DNA of 64,000 bases from Croceicoccus pelagius (lineage in GTDB: Bacteria; Pseudomonadota; Alphaproteobacteria; Sphingomonadales; Sphingomonadaceae), in NCBI RefSeq assembly GCF_001661915.1, contig NZ_LYWY01000039.1, forward strand, positions 186,001-250,000, read 5' to 3'. Shown one piece after another: positions 17,844 to 27,336 of the stretch. Within the stretch, counting starts at the first letter, position 1. Each line of letters starts with the position of its first letter. The position numbers were made by a program, and so were the translations under genes. The notes beneath the pieces were generated by a model, which saw nothing but the letters and a program-made list of their open reading frames with translations, had not been told where the DNA came from and ran no database searches.

Positions 17844-18569
17844 ATGGCCGTTATGGCCCGTCAGGTGTGGTTGGCCGACTGGACTTATGCCCACCGAGGT
17901 CTGCACGATGCGGACACTTGCGAGAACTCGCCAGCGGCGTTTCGCGGGGCGATCAAGGCCGGTCTAGGCATCGAATGCGACGTGCAGATGAGCGGCGACG
18001 GCGAGGCGATGGTCTTCCATGACTGGACGCTCGACCGCCTCACCACCGAAAGCGGCGCGTTACGCGATCGGACGGCGGACGAACTGGCGCAGATTGCGTT
18101 GAAGTCTGGCGGCAATATTCCGCGGCTCTGCGAATTTCTCGCGCTGGTCGGCGGACGAGTCCCCGTACTGATCGAGGTGAAGTCGAAGCGCGACGCCGAA
18201 TGGAAGCCGCTGGCGCGCTCGGTCGTCCAGGCGCTGTCGCGCTACAACGGTCCGGCTGCCGTCATGAGCTTCGATCCGCGCATCGTGCGCTGGTTCAGCC
18301 GCACCTTGCCGACCCGCCCGCGCGGACTGGTGACGGGAAGGGGGGAGAAGCAGCGGCTGGCCTTTGCGGTCGAACGGGCGATGGCCATCGTCCATGCGCG
18401 CGCCACTTTCATCGCCTGCGACATCCGCGACCTGCCCGATCCCGCACTTGATCGATATCGGCGTCGCGGCATGCCGCTGCTGACCTGGACGGTCCGCAGC
18501 CGCGAACTCATGGCGCGGGCGCGTCACCATGCCGATGCCGCGATTGCGGAAGGGGCGGGGCTGGCGTGA
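17844..18569 (+). CDS. glycerophosphodiester phosphodiesterase
   Basis: A 241-residue GDPD-family TIM barrel. It has the catalytic AHRGLHD near residue 16, metal ligands in IECDVQMSGDGE near 45, VFHDWTLDRLT near 60, and LIEVKSK near 113. It cleaves glycerophosphodiesters to glycerol 3-phosphate and an alcohol. No signal peptide, so a cytosolic UgpQ-like role is likely. It follows the RidA gene by 17 bases and overlaps the FemAB-like gene by four, so it belongs to the operon that starts at the DUF3572 gene. Confidence 0.9.
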   Translation: MAVMARQVWLADWTYAHRGLHDADTCENSPAAFRGAIKAGLGIECDVQMSGDGEAMVFHDWTLDRLTTESGALRDRTADELAQIALKSGGNIPRLCEFLALVGGRVPVLIEVKSKRDAEWKPLARSVVQALSRYNGPAAVMSFDPRIVRWFSRTLPTRPRGLVTGRGEKQRLAFAVERAMAIVHARATFIACDIRDLPDPALDRYRRRGMPLLTWTVRSRELMARARHHADAAIAEGAGLA

Positions 18570-19717
18570 GCGAGGATGCTGGCGACGGCGAACTTGCCGT
18601 GCGGCTCAATCCGTCTGTCGGCGGGCTCGATGCCGCGAAGTGGGACGCGCTCGACCCAACGGGCAATCCCTTCACCAGCCACCGCTTCCTCGCTCTGCTG
18701 GAAGAATCGGGCAGTGTCGGCCCAGGCACCGGCTGGTCGCCTACGCCCTTGACGCTGGGCGCGAAGGACGGCGAAATCCTCGCCGCGCTACCCGCGTATA
18801 TCAAGGGACACAGCCAGGGCGAATATGTCTTCGACCACGGCTGGGCCGATGCGTGGCAGCGGGCAGGGGGCAGCTATTACCCCAAGCTCCAGATCTCGGT
18901 TCCGTTTACGCCTGCAACCGGTCCGCGCGTTCTGGCCCCCGACGATGCGACCGCGCGCACGATGCTGCGCGCGGTCGAAATGCTCTGCGAGAACGAGGGT
19001 CTGTCTTCAGCCCATGCGACTTTCATCGCGGACGAACAGGTTCACATCTTCGAGGAGGCCGGATGGATGATCCGCGAGGATATCCAGTTCCACTGGACCA
19101 ATCGCGGCTATGCAAGTTTCGAGGACTTCCTTGCCACGCTCGCTTCGCGAAAGCGCAAGGCCATTCGCAAGGAACGCGCCAAGGCGCAGGAAGGCATCCG
19201 GATCGAAAGTCTGACCGGAGGCATGATGCGGCCCGAACACTGGGACGCTTTCTGGCTCTTCTATCAGGATACCGGCGCGCGGAAGTGGGGCACGCCTTAC
19301 CTGACGCGTGAGGCCTTTGACCTGTTCGGCCAGGAGATGGCCGACGATGTGCTGCTGATGCTGGCCTATGACGACGATGTGGCGGTGGCAGGCGCACTGA
19401 ACTTCATCGGACCCGAGGCGCTTTATGGTCGGTACTGGGGTGCGCTGGTTGACAAGCCGTTCCTGCACTTCGAGCTGTGTTATTACCAGGCCATCGACGA
19501 GGCGATCGCGCGGGGGCTGTCACGGGTGGAAGCAGGCGCCCAAGGTTCGCACAAGCTGGCCCGTGGTTACGAGCCGGTGCGCACGCGCTCTGCCCATTTC
19601 ATTCCGCATCCCGGCTTTCGGGCAGCGGTTGCCGATTTCCTCGAGCGCGAGGCGCTTGGTGTCGGCATGGAACAGGAAGCCCTGCAAGGGCTGTCCCCGT
19701 TCCGCAAAGGCCCCTAG
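18566..19717 (+). CDS. FemAB-like GNAT acyltransferase (DUF482, 'peptidogalycan biosynthesis')
   Basis: A 383-residue protein matching the DUF482 family. Typical blocks are NPFTSHRFLALLEESGSVG near residue 33, YVFDHGWADAW near 93, HWTNRGYASFEDFLATL near 176, and SRVEAGAQGSHKLARGYEP near 319. It combines two GNAT folds like the Fem transferases and is widely annotated as peptidoglycan-related without biochemical proof. The GTG start overlaps the GDPD stop by four bases. A GC-rich hairpin follows the stop at 19709. Confidence 0.85.
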   Translation: MSEDAGDGELAVRLNPSVGGLDAAKWDALDPTGNPFTSHRFLALLEESGSVGPGTGWSPTPLTLGAKDGEILAALPAYIKGHSQGEYVFDHGWADAWQRAGGSYYPKLQISVPFTPATGPRVLAPDDATARTMLRAVEMLCENEGLSSAHATFIADEQVHIFEEAGWMIREDIQFHWTNRGYASFEDFLATLASRKRKAIRKERAKAQEGIRIESLTGGMMRPEHWDAFWLFYQDTGARKWGTPYLTREAFDLFGQEMADDVLLMLAYDDDVAVAGALNFIGPEALYGRYWGALVDKPFLHFELCYYQAIDEAIARGLSRVEAGAQGSHKLARGYEPVRTRSAHFIPHPGFRAAVADFLEREALGVGMEQEALQGLSPFRKGP

Positions 19718-19727
19718 CGCAGGGGCC
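19709..19727. terminator. possible terminator hairpin between convergent genes
   Basis: Stem GGCCCCT (19709-19715) / AGGGGCC (19721-19727) with a 5-base loop, spanning the stop codon of the FemAB-like gene. Only three Ts follow on the minus side and none on the plus side, so termination strength is doubtful. Confidence 0.4.
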
Positions 19728-19733
19728 ACTCCA

Positions 19734-20081
19734 TCAGGCGACGCGGCGGTTCGCGGTTTCGGCCAGGAACGCGCGGGCGCGGCGCTGGGCTTCCACGATT
19801 TCGCGGGCGGTCATTTCCTCGGCGACTTCGGCGCGACAGGCCTGCGCTTCCTCGTGGCCGCGCGATGCGGCAAGGTTGAAGTACTTGTGCGCCTCGACCA
19901 GATCGCACAGCGCACCGCGGCTGCCGGTCGAAAAGGCGCAGCCCAGTTCGAACAGCGCGTTGTCATCCCCGTCGGCGTGCTGCGAAAGGCAGCGACAGAC
20001 GAGCGCCTCGGTCGTTTTGAGAACCGCCGGATCAACTGCCGGACCGGTTTCTACAAGGTACAGATGTTCGGCGTATGCCAT
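19734..20081 (-). CDS. small SEL1-like / helical-repeat protein
   Basis: A 115-residue protein with one clear SEL1/TPR-like unit, AHKYFNLAASRGHEEAQACRAEVAEEM split around residue 70, preceded by a helical region with three cysteines. Small proteins of this type are common and conserved in sphingomonads, but their role is unknown. The ATG at 20079-20081 has an AGGGG ribosome site nine bases upstream; a longer frame to 20132 reads into poorer sequence. No operon partner: it converges with the FemAB-like gene. Confidence 0.7.
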   Translation of the reverse strand: MAYAEHLYLVETGPAVDPAVLKTTEALVCRCLSQHADGDDNALFELGCAFSTGSRGALCDLVEAHKYFNLAASRGHEEAQACRAEVAEEMTAREIVEAQRRARAFLAETANRRVA

Positions 20082-20270
20082 ATCGATCACCCCTGTCTTG
20101 CGCCGCTCAAAATCCCCTGCGGCAAGGAACAAGGTGGGTCATCGTGGTCAACAAAACGTTAACTGACAAAATTCCAAGCGGGAACAGGATCTTCCTCTAA
20201 TAACGTTTCATTCAACACTGTTCGGCAGAGCTTAATCTGTGGGTGATTACATCATTCGACGAAAATGCGC

Positions 20271-20299
20271 TTGTTTGCGAATCGGCGGGCACTTATAGG
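20271..20299 (+). promoter_or_regulatory. candidate promoter of dksA
   Basis: TTGTTT (20271-20276), a 17-base spacer and TATAGG (20294-20299), in the otherwise empty 280-base region before dksA. Both boxes have mismatches. The leader would be about 55 bases. Confidence 0.4.
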
Positions 20300-20361
20300 G
20301 CCAGCCCAGGGATCGGAAGGGCCGGTGGCTCCTAGGCGCCGGCAAGTGCGGAGTGTGACGC

Positions 20362-20817
20362 ATGGGCCTCGCGGCTGCTACGGAAATTGACGTACTCGCA
20401 ACTGCTCGTCGCAACGTGGGCGATTATACGCCCGACGCGGCAGAGCCCTATATGAATCCGCAGCAGCAGGAATTCTTCCGCAAGCTGCTCATCGAATGGA
20501 AGCACTCAATCCTCGACGCTTCGGCCGGGACGCTGCAGTCGCTGCAGGACGGGCCGATCCGCGAACCCGATCTCAACGACCGCGCTTCCAGCGAAACCGA
20601 CTGGGGGATCGAACTTCGCACCCGCGACCGGCAGCGCAAGCTGATTGCCAAGATCGATTCGGCCCTGCGCCGTATCGATGAAGGCGAATACGGTTACTGC
20701 GAAGTGACGGGCGAACCGATCGGCCTTGGCCGCCTCATCGCGCGTCCGATCGCGACGATGACTGTCGAAGCGCAGGAAGCGCATGAGCGTCGCGAGAAAA
20801 TCTCGCGCGACGATTGA
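20362..20817 (+). CDS. dksA: DksA, RNA polymerase-binding regulator with degenerate zinc finger
   Basis: A 151-residue DksA. The coiled-coil tip and arms are clear (EFFRKLLIEWKHSIL near residue 35, then ETDWGIELRTRDRQRKLIAKI near 77). The C-terminal finger region reads YGYCEVTGEPIGLGRLIARP. Only the first of the four zinc cysteines remains; the others are Thr/Gly/Ile/Ala as in many alphaproteobacterial DksA proteins. It binds the RNA polymerase secondary channel and, with ppGpp, adjusts rRNA and amino-acid promoters. The gene is monocistronic and followed by an intergenic region before the PilZ gene. Confidence 0.92.
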   Translation: MGLAAATEIDVLATARRNVGDYTPDAAEPYMNPQQQEFFRKLLIEWKHSILDASAGTLQSLQDGPIREPDLNDRASSETDWGIELRTRDRQRKLIAKIDSALRRIDEGEYGYCEVTGEPIGLGRLIARPIATMTVEAQEAHERREKISRDD

Positions 20818-21001
20818 TTTAACCGGATTTTTCGCCTTTCGGCGGTAACTGTCCCGAACGGGAACAGGGCCGGCACAAAGGTGGGTAATCCTGCTGACCC
20901 GTTTACACTTCGTTAGCCCTGCTGCGTTAGTCCTTGCTCATCGAGGTTAATGCGTGCGCAACCTTTTTCACCGCGCGCGGCAGGATATCCGGGGGTAAGT
21001 C

Positions 21002-21364
21002 ATGCGGGATCAGGACAACCGCAAGCACGAACGCGATTCGCTGTTTCTCATGGCCGAACTCCGGCTTGAACGGGACGGCGCGCCTTATGCGGTGAAGCTT
21101 CGCAACATTTCGGATTCCGGCGTCATGGCCGAAGGGCAGATGCGCGTGATCCGCGGCAGCGAAGTCTTCGTCGACCTGTGCAACATCGGCCTTGTCGCGG
21201 GCACAGTGGCCTGGGCCGCCGGCGATCGTTGCGGCATCGCATTCGTCGAGGCGGTGGAGTCTGCCAAGGTGCGATTTCCCGTGACCGACGTGGATCTTCC
21301 CGAACGCGATGCCGAAACCGGCAAGACCATTCGGACCGATACCGAAGCCGACCGCGGCGCCTGA
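21002..21364 (+). CDS. PilZ domain protein
   Basis: A 120-residue single PilZ domain, a possible c-di-GMP receptor. The N-terminal basic motif is DNRKHERDS (residues 5-13; the usual RxxxR) and the second motif is RNISDSGVMAEG near 35 (the usual D/NxSxxG). The rest has the beta-barrel pattern ending GIAFVEAV. A second, different PilZ protein lies at 56731. It is not clearly coupled to its neighbours. Output unknown. Confidence 0.82.
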   Translation: MRDQDNRKHERDSLFLMAELRLERDGAPYAVKLRNISDSGVMAEGQMRVIRGSEVFVDLCNIGLVAGTVAWAAGDRCGIAFVEAVESAKVRFPVTDVDLPERDAETGKTIRTDTEADRGA

Positions 21365-21427
21365 ACTTTCCGATAGCGACGATCATAGCTGCTGACCGCG
21401 CACGATTGCGCTGTTAGGGAAGGGGCG

Positions 21428-22861
21428 ATGCGGCCCCTTCTTCGTCCTCTTGCCTGCCTGACCATCGCAATGCTTGCCGCCTGCGACAGCGGGGACGGCG
21501 GGCGTTTCGACGTGATCCTGGTGGGCGACGAAAAGTCCGCGCTTTCCGCCGACCCTCCATTCTCTCCTGCCGCCGGCCTCCTACGCGAAGCGACCGGCAG
21601 CGGGCTTGTCGGCCTCGACGCCGAAGGGCGTATCCGGCCGGACCTTGCCGACCGCTGGATCGTGACCGACGACGGGCTGAGCTACATCTTCCGCTTCGAT
21701 CAGAGCGCGCTTCCCGGCACCGAACCGCTGACCGCGCGCGAAGTTCGCACCGCGCTTCTGAAAGCGATCAAGGATCTTGACGGGACGGGTCTGGGAAAGG
21801 ACCTGGCGATGATCGACGGGATATATGCCCGTACGAACCAGGTCATCGAGATCCGGTTGAAGACCGCGGCACCCGAATTCCTGCAACTGCTCGCCGATCC
21901 GGCGCTGGCGCTGAGGTTCGACGCGCGCAAGGACCGCGTGCTCGGCATGGAGAACGAGGGCGGGGTGCTGACCCTTGCGACTTATGCCGAAGACCCGCGC
22001 GATGCCGAGACGATGGACTTGCGCATCGCTGGGCCGAAGGAAGCAGTGCAACGCTTTCAGCGCGGCGAGGCGCGGCTGCTGCTTGGCGGCGGGATCGATG
22101 CCCTGCCGCATGTCGAACTGGGGGGACTGCTTCGCGGGACGATCCGTCTCGATCCGGTGACCGGCCTTTTCGGGCTGGCGATCGGCGACAGTGAAGGCTT
22201 CCTCTCGCTCGCTTCCAACCGCGAGGCGATTTCGATGGCGATCGACCGGCAGGCGCTTATCGCGCCATTCGGGATCGGCGGCTGGTCACCGCGCACGCGG
22301 CTCGTTCCGGTGGGCGCTCCGGGCACGCAGCAGCCGGCGGGCCGATGGGCGGCGCTGACAATGGAGGAACGGCAGAATGTCGCAGTGCAGCGCGTTGCGG
22401 GATGGGTGGCGAGCGAGGGGGCCATCGCTCCGCTGACGATCGCACTTCCCACGGGCACGGGCGGCGACATCCTGTTCCGGCGACTTTCCGCCGATCTGTC
22501 GCGTATCGGGCTTGGCGCGCGGCGCGTGGGGCCAGACGACAAGGCCGACCTCATGCTCGTCGACGATGTCGCATGGATGGACCGTCCCGAGTGGTATCTG
22601 CACCGGCTAGATTGCAACGTGACGAAGGGGCTGTGCAGCGAAGAAGCGGACGCTCTTGTCGCGCAGGCCATCGCCGAACCCAATGCCGAGGTGCGGCTGC
22701 AGCTTTTGTCCGAAGCCGATGCGCTTCTGACCGATCTCGACGGCTTCATTTCCTTCGGCCCGCCGATCCGGTTCTCGCTCGTGCGCGGCGGGGTAGACGG
22801 GTTCGCGGTCAACCGCTGGGGTTTCCATCCCTTGTCGCAGCTGTTTGCCGACCCCACTTGA
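21428..22861 (+). CDS. ABC-type peptide solute-binding lipoprotein (SBP family 5), orphan
   Basis: A 477-residue exported protein with a lipobox (CLTIAMLAACDSG, Cys20). The family 5 core starts with GSGLVGLDAEGRIRPDLADRW near residue 58 and ISMAIDRQALI near 270; the pattern continues through NRWGFHPLSQLFADPT. Family members bind oligopeptides, dipeptides, nickel or other ligands for an ABC importer. No permease or ATPase gene is nearby, so it either works with a distant importer or has another role. Codon use matches its neighbours. Confidence 0.8.
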   Translation: MRPLLRPLACLTIAMLAACDSGDGGRFDVILVGDEKSALSADPPFSPAAGLLREATGSGLVGLDAEGRIRPDLADRWIVTDDGLSYIFRFDQSALPGTEPLTAREVRTALLKAIKDLDGTGLGKDLAMIDGIYARTNQVIEIRLKTAAPEFLQLLADPALALRFDARKDRVLGMENEGGVLTLATYAEDPRDAETMDLRIAGPKEAVQRFQRGEARLLLGGGIDALPHVELGGLLRGTIRLDPVTGLFGLAIGDSEGFLSLASNREAISMAIDRQALIAPFGIGGWSPRTRLVPVGAPGTQQPAGRWAALTMEERQNVAVQRVAGWVASEGAIAPLTIALPTGTGGDILFRRLSADLSRIGLGARRVGPDDKADLMLVDDVAWMDRPEWYLHRLDCNVTKGLCSEEADALVAQAIAEPNAEVRLQLLSEADALLTDLDGFISFGPPIRFSLVRGGVDGFAVNRWGFHPLSQLFADPT

Positions 22862-22866
22862 GGGGC

Positions 22867-23331
22867 ATGGACCAAGGCAATCGCAATGACGGAGTGCGTG
22901 GCGCGGACGGTTTCGAGACCGGTCGTGCAAGGCGCATGGATTTTCGGGACAACATGCCGGTCGGCAACGATCCGGCCTCCATCCGCAAGCGGATCGAGGC
23001 GATGGAAGCGGTGCTGGAACGCGCTTTCGTGATCCCCGGCGTGAACTACCGGGTCGGTCTCGATTCGGTCGTCGGCCTCGTACCCGTGATCGGCGATGTG
23101 ATCACCGCCGCGATGGGCGCCTATATCGTGTGGGAAGCCCGCAACCTCGGCATTCCGAAGTGGAAGCTGTGGCGCATGGCCGCGAACATCGGGTTCGATA
23201 CCGCTGTCGGCGCAATCCCGGTCGTGGGCGATGCCTTCGACCTCTTGTTCCGGTCGAACACCAAGAACCTGAAGATCATAAAGAAGCACCTCGACAAGCA
23301 TCACCCCGAATCGCGGGTGATCGAGGGGTGA
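22867..23331 (+). CDS. DUF4112 membrane-associated protein
   Basis: A 154-residue protein of the DUF4112 family. It has the conserved RVGLDSVVGLVPVIGDVITA near residue 60 and the mirrored GFDTAVGAIPVVGDAFDLLF near 105, two hydrophobic hairpins that probably sit in the membrane. The C-terminus is basic (NTKNLKIIKKHLDKHH). The ATG at 22867 has GAGGGG immediately upstream; an alternative in-frame ATG at 22936 would give 131 residues and still include the whole domain. It follows the SBP gene by five bases, so the two are probably cotranscribed. Function unknown. Confidence 0.8.
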   Translation: MDQGNRNDGVRGADGFETGRARRMDFRDNMPVGNDPASIRKRIEAMEAVLERAFVIPGVNYRVGLDSVVGLVPVIGDVITAAMGAYIVWEARNLGIPKWKLWRMAANIGFDTAVGAIPVVGDAFDLLFRSNTKNLKIIKKHLDKHHPESRVIEG

Positions 23332-23347
23332 GCACGCGGATTCGCGA

Positions 23348-23524
23348 TCAGAAGTCGATCGCGATCCCGTTTTTCTCCCAATCGCCAAAGCGCGTCGGGT
23401 CGGGGCGCTCGTCCTCTTCGTGACGGCTTCCGGGGCCCGGCTTCGGGGCGGGGTCGTTGGTCCAGTGCGCGGGCTTGGTGAAGCCTTCTGGGCGCTTCGT
23501 GGCTCGCTTCGTTTCTTCGGTCAT
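23348..23524 (-). CDS. DUF1674 protein (SdhE-unrelated succinate dehydrogenase assembly factor 4 type)
   Basis: A 58-residue protein ending in PDPTRFGDWEKNGIAIDF, the defining C-terminal signature of DUF1674 / SDHAF4. In mitochondria this small protein binds the flavinylated SdhA before assembly of complex II; in bacteria the role is presumed similar. The start at 23522-23524 gives MTEETKRATKRPEGF. It is divergent from rsmB by 95 bases, a pairing often seen in alphaproteobacteria. Confidence 0.85.
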   Translation of the reverse strand: MTEETKRATKRPEGFTKPAHWTNDPAPKPGPGSRHEEDERPDPTRFGDWEKNGIAIDF

Positions 23525-23619
23525 GGTGAGCAAGATGGGGTACGCCGCATCCGGTTGCAACGCTCACGAAGGACAGTTCGTGTTGCCAAGCGCAGGGCGA
23601 AGGCCGATAGGCGCGGGCG

Positions 23620-24858
23620 ATGAACGACATTGCCGGACTTCCCGCGCGTAACGCCGCGCTCAAGATGCTGGATGCGGTCCTGCGCCGCGGCGACACGCTC
23701 GACACGGCGGCGGGCGCTGCCAAGGGTCTCGGGCCGTCCGATGCGGCGCTGGCCCGGGCTATCGCCAGCGAAGTGCTGCGCTGGCAGGTCGACCTCGACC
23801 GCCTGATCGATTCCGCGACCCGCCAACGACTGCCCGACGATGCCAAGGTTCGAACTGTGCTACGCATGATGCTCGCACAGGCGCTGAAGCTGGAAACAGC
23901 GCCCCATGCCGTGATCGCGACGGGCCTGCCGCTGCTTTCAGGCGGACCGAGGCGGCTGGCGCATGGTGTGTTCTCGACCCTCGACAAGAAGGGCGCTCGC
24001 CTGCCCGATGCGCCCACGATACCCGAAGACGTAGCCGCACGCTGGCGCACGCAATATGGCGAGCGTTTTCCCGAAATCGCCGCCGGCCTTGCGTCGCCTC
24101 CGCCGCTCGACATCACATTGCGCGATGCGGGCGAAACGGATGCCTGGGCCGAGCGACTGGTCGCCCGCGTCATGGCACCGGGACAGCTGCGCCTTTCGCG
24201 CGGTCAGGCCGTAGATGCTCTGCCCGGCTTCGACGAGGGCGCCTGGTGGGTTCAGGACCTTGCCGCTTCGATTCCGGCCAGCCTGCTGGGTAAAAGTGCG
24301 GGCACGGCGCTCGACCTTTGCGCTGCGCCGGGCGGCAAGACCTTGCAGCTGGCGGCAGCGGGGTGGGAGGTAACCGCGCTCGACATCGCCAAGCGGCGAT
24401 TGAAGCGCCTGCATCAAAATCTCCAGCGCACGGGCCTTGCGGCAGAAGTCGTCGAAGTAGACGCCCTGAAGTGGGAGCCGGAACAGGGCTTCGACGCCAT
24501 CCTGCTCGACGCGCCGTGCAGCGCCACGGGTACCTGCCGCCGCCATCCCGATGTTCTTCACCGCGTATCGCGGGGCCAGATCGAGGATCTCTCAAAGCTG
24601 CAGGCGGCCCTGATCGAGCGGGCAAGCGCCTGGCTCAATCCCGGCGGCTTGCTGGTCTATGCCGTCTGTTCGATGGAGCGCGAGGAAGGCGAAGCGCAGA
24701 TGGGCCGCGTTTCGCTAACGCCCGCTCCGATTACGCAGGACGAACTGCCCGCCGGCCTTGCGCCGACCGCAGAGGGCTGGCTCAGGACCGATCCGGGCAT
24801 GCTGGCCGATGCTGGCGGGCTCGACGGGTTCTTCGTCGCCCGCTTCCGCAAGGACTGA
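23620..24858 (+). CDS. rsmB: 16S rRNA (cytosine-5)-methyltransferase, RsmB type
   Basis: A 412-residue protein. Residues about 1-130 form a NusB-like RNA-binding domain. The Rossmann methyltransferase part has the AdoMet motif ALDLCAAPGGKT near residue 229 and the catalytic cysteines in LDAPCSATGTCRRHPD near 296 and YAVCSMEREEGE near 348. It modifies C967 of 16S rRNA (E. coli numbering) if it is true RsmB; some alphaproteobacterial members of this Sun family may have other sites. It converges with msrA. Confidence 0.9.
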   Translation: MNDIAGLPARNAALKMLDAVLRRGDTLDTAAGAAKGLGPSDAALARAIASEVLRWQVDLDRLIDSATRQRLPDDAKVRTVLRMMLAQALKLETAPHAVIATGLPLLSGGPRRLAHGVFSTLDKKGARLPDAPTIPEDVAARWRTQYGERFPEIAAGLASPPPLDITLRDAGETDAWAERLVARVMAPGQLRLSRGQAVDALPGFDEGAWWVQDLAASIPASLLGKSAGTALDLCAAPGGKTLQLAAAGWEVTALDIAKRRLKRLHQNLQRTGLAAEVVEVDALKWEPEQGFDAILLDAPCSATGTCRRHPDVLHRVSRGQIEDLSKLQAALIERASAWLNPGGLLVYAVCSMEREEGEAQMGRVSLTPAPITQDELPAGLAPTAEGWLRTDPGMLADAGGLDGFFVARFRKD

Positions 24859-24869
24859 TCGGCGACCGC

Positions 24870-25400
24870 TTACTGAGGCTTCACCCGGTCGGCGAAGCTC
24901 TTGCGCAGCTTCTGCAGCTTGGGCGGGATCGTCGCGACGCAGTACGGGTTGCGCTGTCCGTCACCTTCCCAGTATTCCTGGTGATAGTCTTCGGCCGGAT
25001 ACCAGGTCGCCGGGCCTTCGATCGTCGTCACGACCGGCTGGTCATGGTTTTCCTGCGCACGCTCGATCGCGGCTTCGGCTTCGGCTTTCTGCCTGTCGTC
25101 CAGCGGGAAGATGGCCGAACGGTACTGCGTGCCGACATCGTTGCCCTGCCGGTTCAGCTGCGTCGGATCGTGAGTCGCAAAGAAAATGTCGAGGATGTCG
25201 CCCAGTCGCACGATCTCTGGATTGAAGGTCACGCGAACCGCCTCTGCATGGCCGGTATTGCCCGAACAAACCTCGCGATAGGTGGGGTTTTCGGTCGTGC
25301 CTCCGATATAGCCGCTTTCGACATCGCTGACGCCCAGCACGTCGCGGTACACCGCCTCGGTGCACCAAAAGCAGCCGCCTGCCACGATAACCTGTTCCAT
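24870..25400 (-). CDS. msrA: peptide-methionine (S)-S-oxide reductase
   Basis: A 176-residue MsrA. The catalytic cysteine is in AGGCFWCTEAVY near residue 10, and the family blocks GYIGGTTENPTYREVCSGNTGHAE and FFATHDPTQLNRQGNDVGTQYRS are present in order. It repairs oxidised methionine using thioredoxin. The C-terminal resolving cysteine is at YCVATIPPKL. The start at 25398-25400 (MEQVIVAGGC) gives the usual MsrA length; the open frame extends nine codons further without support. Confidence 0.95.
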   Translation of the reverse strand: MEQVIVAGGCFWCTEAVYRDVLGVSDVESGYIGGTTENPTYREVCSGNTGHAEAVRVTFNPEIVRLGDILDIFFATHDPTQLNRQGNDVGTQYRSAIFPLDDRQKAEAEAAIERAQENHDQPVVTTIEGPATWYPAEDYHQEYWEGDGQRNPYCVATIPPKLQKLRKSFADRVKPQ

Positions 25401-25552
25401 TAGTCCGTCTTCTCCTTGCTGCCGCACAGATGGGGAGGGGCAGCGTCGTTTTCCATCCGATCAACCGCATAAACGGTTCGCGAACCCATTCGGTCCTGAC
25501 CTTGGACGGGTTACGGTGGACTTGGGGCCATGCGCACCATATCTGCATGGCC

Positions 25553-26399
<847 letters not shown>

Positions 26400-26407
<8 letters not shown>

Positions 26408-26891
26408 TCAGCACCTCTACCTGATCGCGCTGGGCGGCAACGTGCGGCATCGGAGGTATGGCGTACCGGCACAGGTCCTGACTGCGGCGACTGATGCGAT
26501 CGACGATGCGGTCGGCAAAGTCGTCGCGGCCTCTCCGGTTATGCACAGCGCAGCGGTGGGGCCCTCAGCACGGCAATACGCCAACGCCGCGATCCTCGTG
26601 CGAAGCAAGTTCGGCCCCCGCGACATGCTGGCAGCGCTCAAGGATATGGAAGCAATCTTCGGACGACGCAGGGGTGGGCAGCGCTGGTCGGCAAGGACGC
26701 TGGATTGCGATATCGTGCTCTGGTCAGGCGGGGTCTGGGCGGACGAGGCGCTGACGATCCCGCATCCTCTTTTCCGCGAACGCGATTTCGTGCTGCAACC
26801 CGCCGCGGCCATCGTCCCGCACTGGCGCGATCCACTTACGAACCTGTCAATTCGCCAACTCCTTTTCCGCAATCGTCACCAAGGCGCTTGA
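26400..26891 (+). CDS. folK: 6-hydroxymethyl-7,8-dihydropterin pyrophosphokinase
   Basis: A 163-residue HPPK of folate synthesis: it transfers pyrophosphate from ATP to 6-hydroxymethyl-dihydropterin. Visible are LIALGGNVRHRRYG near residue 8, the two family signatures QRWSARTLDCDIVLW near 92 and IPHPLFRERDFVLQPAAAI near 119. The ATG at 26400 overlaps the end of aguB. It lies 40 bases before tRNA-Lys. Confidence 0.92.
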
Positions 26892-26930
26892 CCGCGCCGC
26901 CGCCCCTCCTTAGGTGACCGCTCCGTGGTC

Positions 26931-27006
26931 GGGGCCCTTAGCTCAGTCGGTAGAGCAACTGACTTTTAATCAGTAGGTCGCTGGTTCGAACCCAGCAGGG
27001 CTCACC
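26931..27006 (+). tRNA. tRNA-Lys (anticodon TTT)
   Basis: A complete cloverleaf: acceptor GGGCCCT / AGGGCTC with one G-U pair, D arm GCTC..GAGC, anticodon arm ACTGA-CTTTTAA-TCAGT, T arm GCTGG-TTCGAAC-CCAGC, and an encoded CCA at 27004-27006. The region just downstream is gene-poor and holds coding traces, as often seen where elements integrate at a tRNA 3' end. Confidence 0.97.
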
Positions 27007-27336
27007 ACATTTTCTCCGCCGATGCGCTTTTCTTCCAAACGCAGCCGCTACGCCATCTGCCACTTCCGATGGAAATATGCGGCAGATTTGTCGGCAGTGA
27101 GGCGTTGGCCGGCAGGTGCGATCACCTGATGGGCAAAAAGGCCAAGAACCGTCGCGTGTCGTTAGGTCGATACCCCTAGGGCGGCGATGAAGCGGATTTA
27201 AGGCAGGTCAGGCTAAAGCCTCCGAATGAAGCCCTCCACGGAGCGCGGCAGGGTATTTGTAGGGGGCGAGCATGAAGCTGGTGCATTCGAAGCTGTTCGT
27301 TTGTGTGATCGTGGACGGCCCACTTGCGTTGCCGAC
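27007..27336. other. gene-poor region 3' of tRNA-Lys
   Basis: No convincing gene. On the minus strand an open stretch of about 37 codons without a start ends at a TAG near 27046-27048 and reads LFAHQVIAPAGQRLTADKSA before YFHRKWQMA; it looks coding but is not recognised. No copy of the tRNA 3' end is seen as a direct repeat, so no attachment site can be claimed. Confidence 0.4.

Noticed and set aside
22057-23388. 443-codon minus-strand frame across the SBP and DUF4112 genes
   Set aside because: No family resemblance, and it covers two genes on the other strand that have clear domain signatures.
27007-27336. Attachment site (attL) of an integrated element at tRNA-Lys
   Set aside because: No direct repeat of the tRNA 3' end was found within the window.
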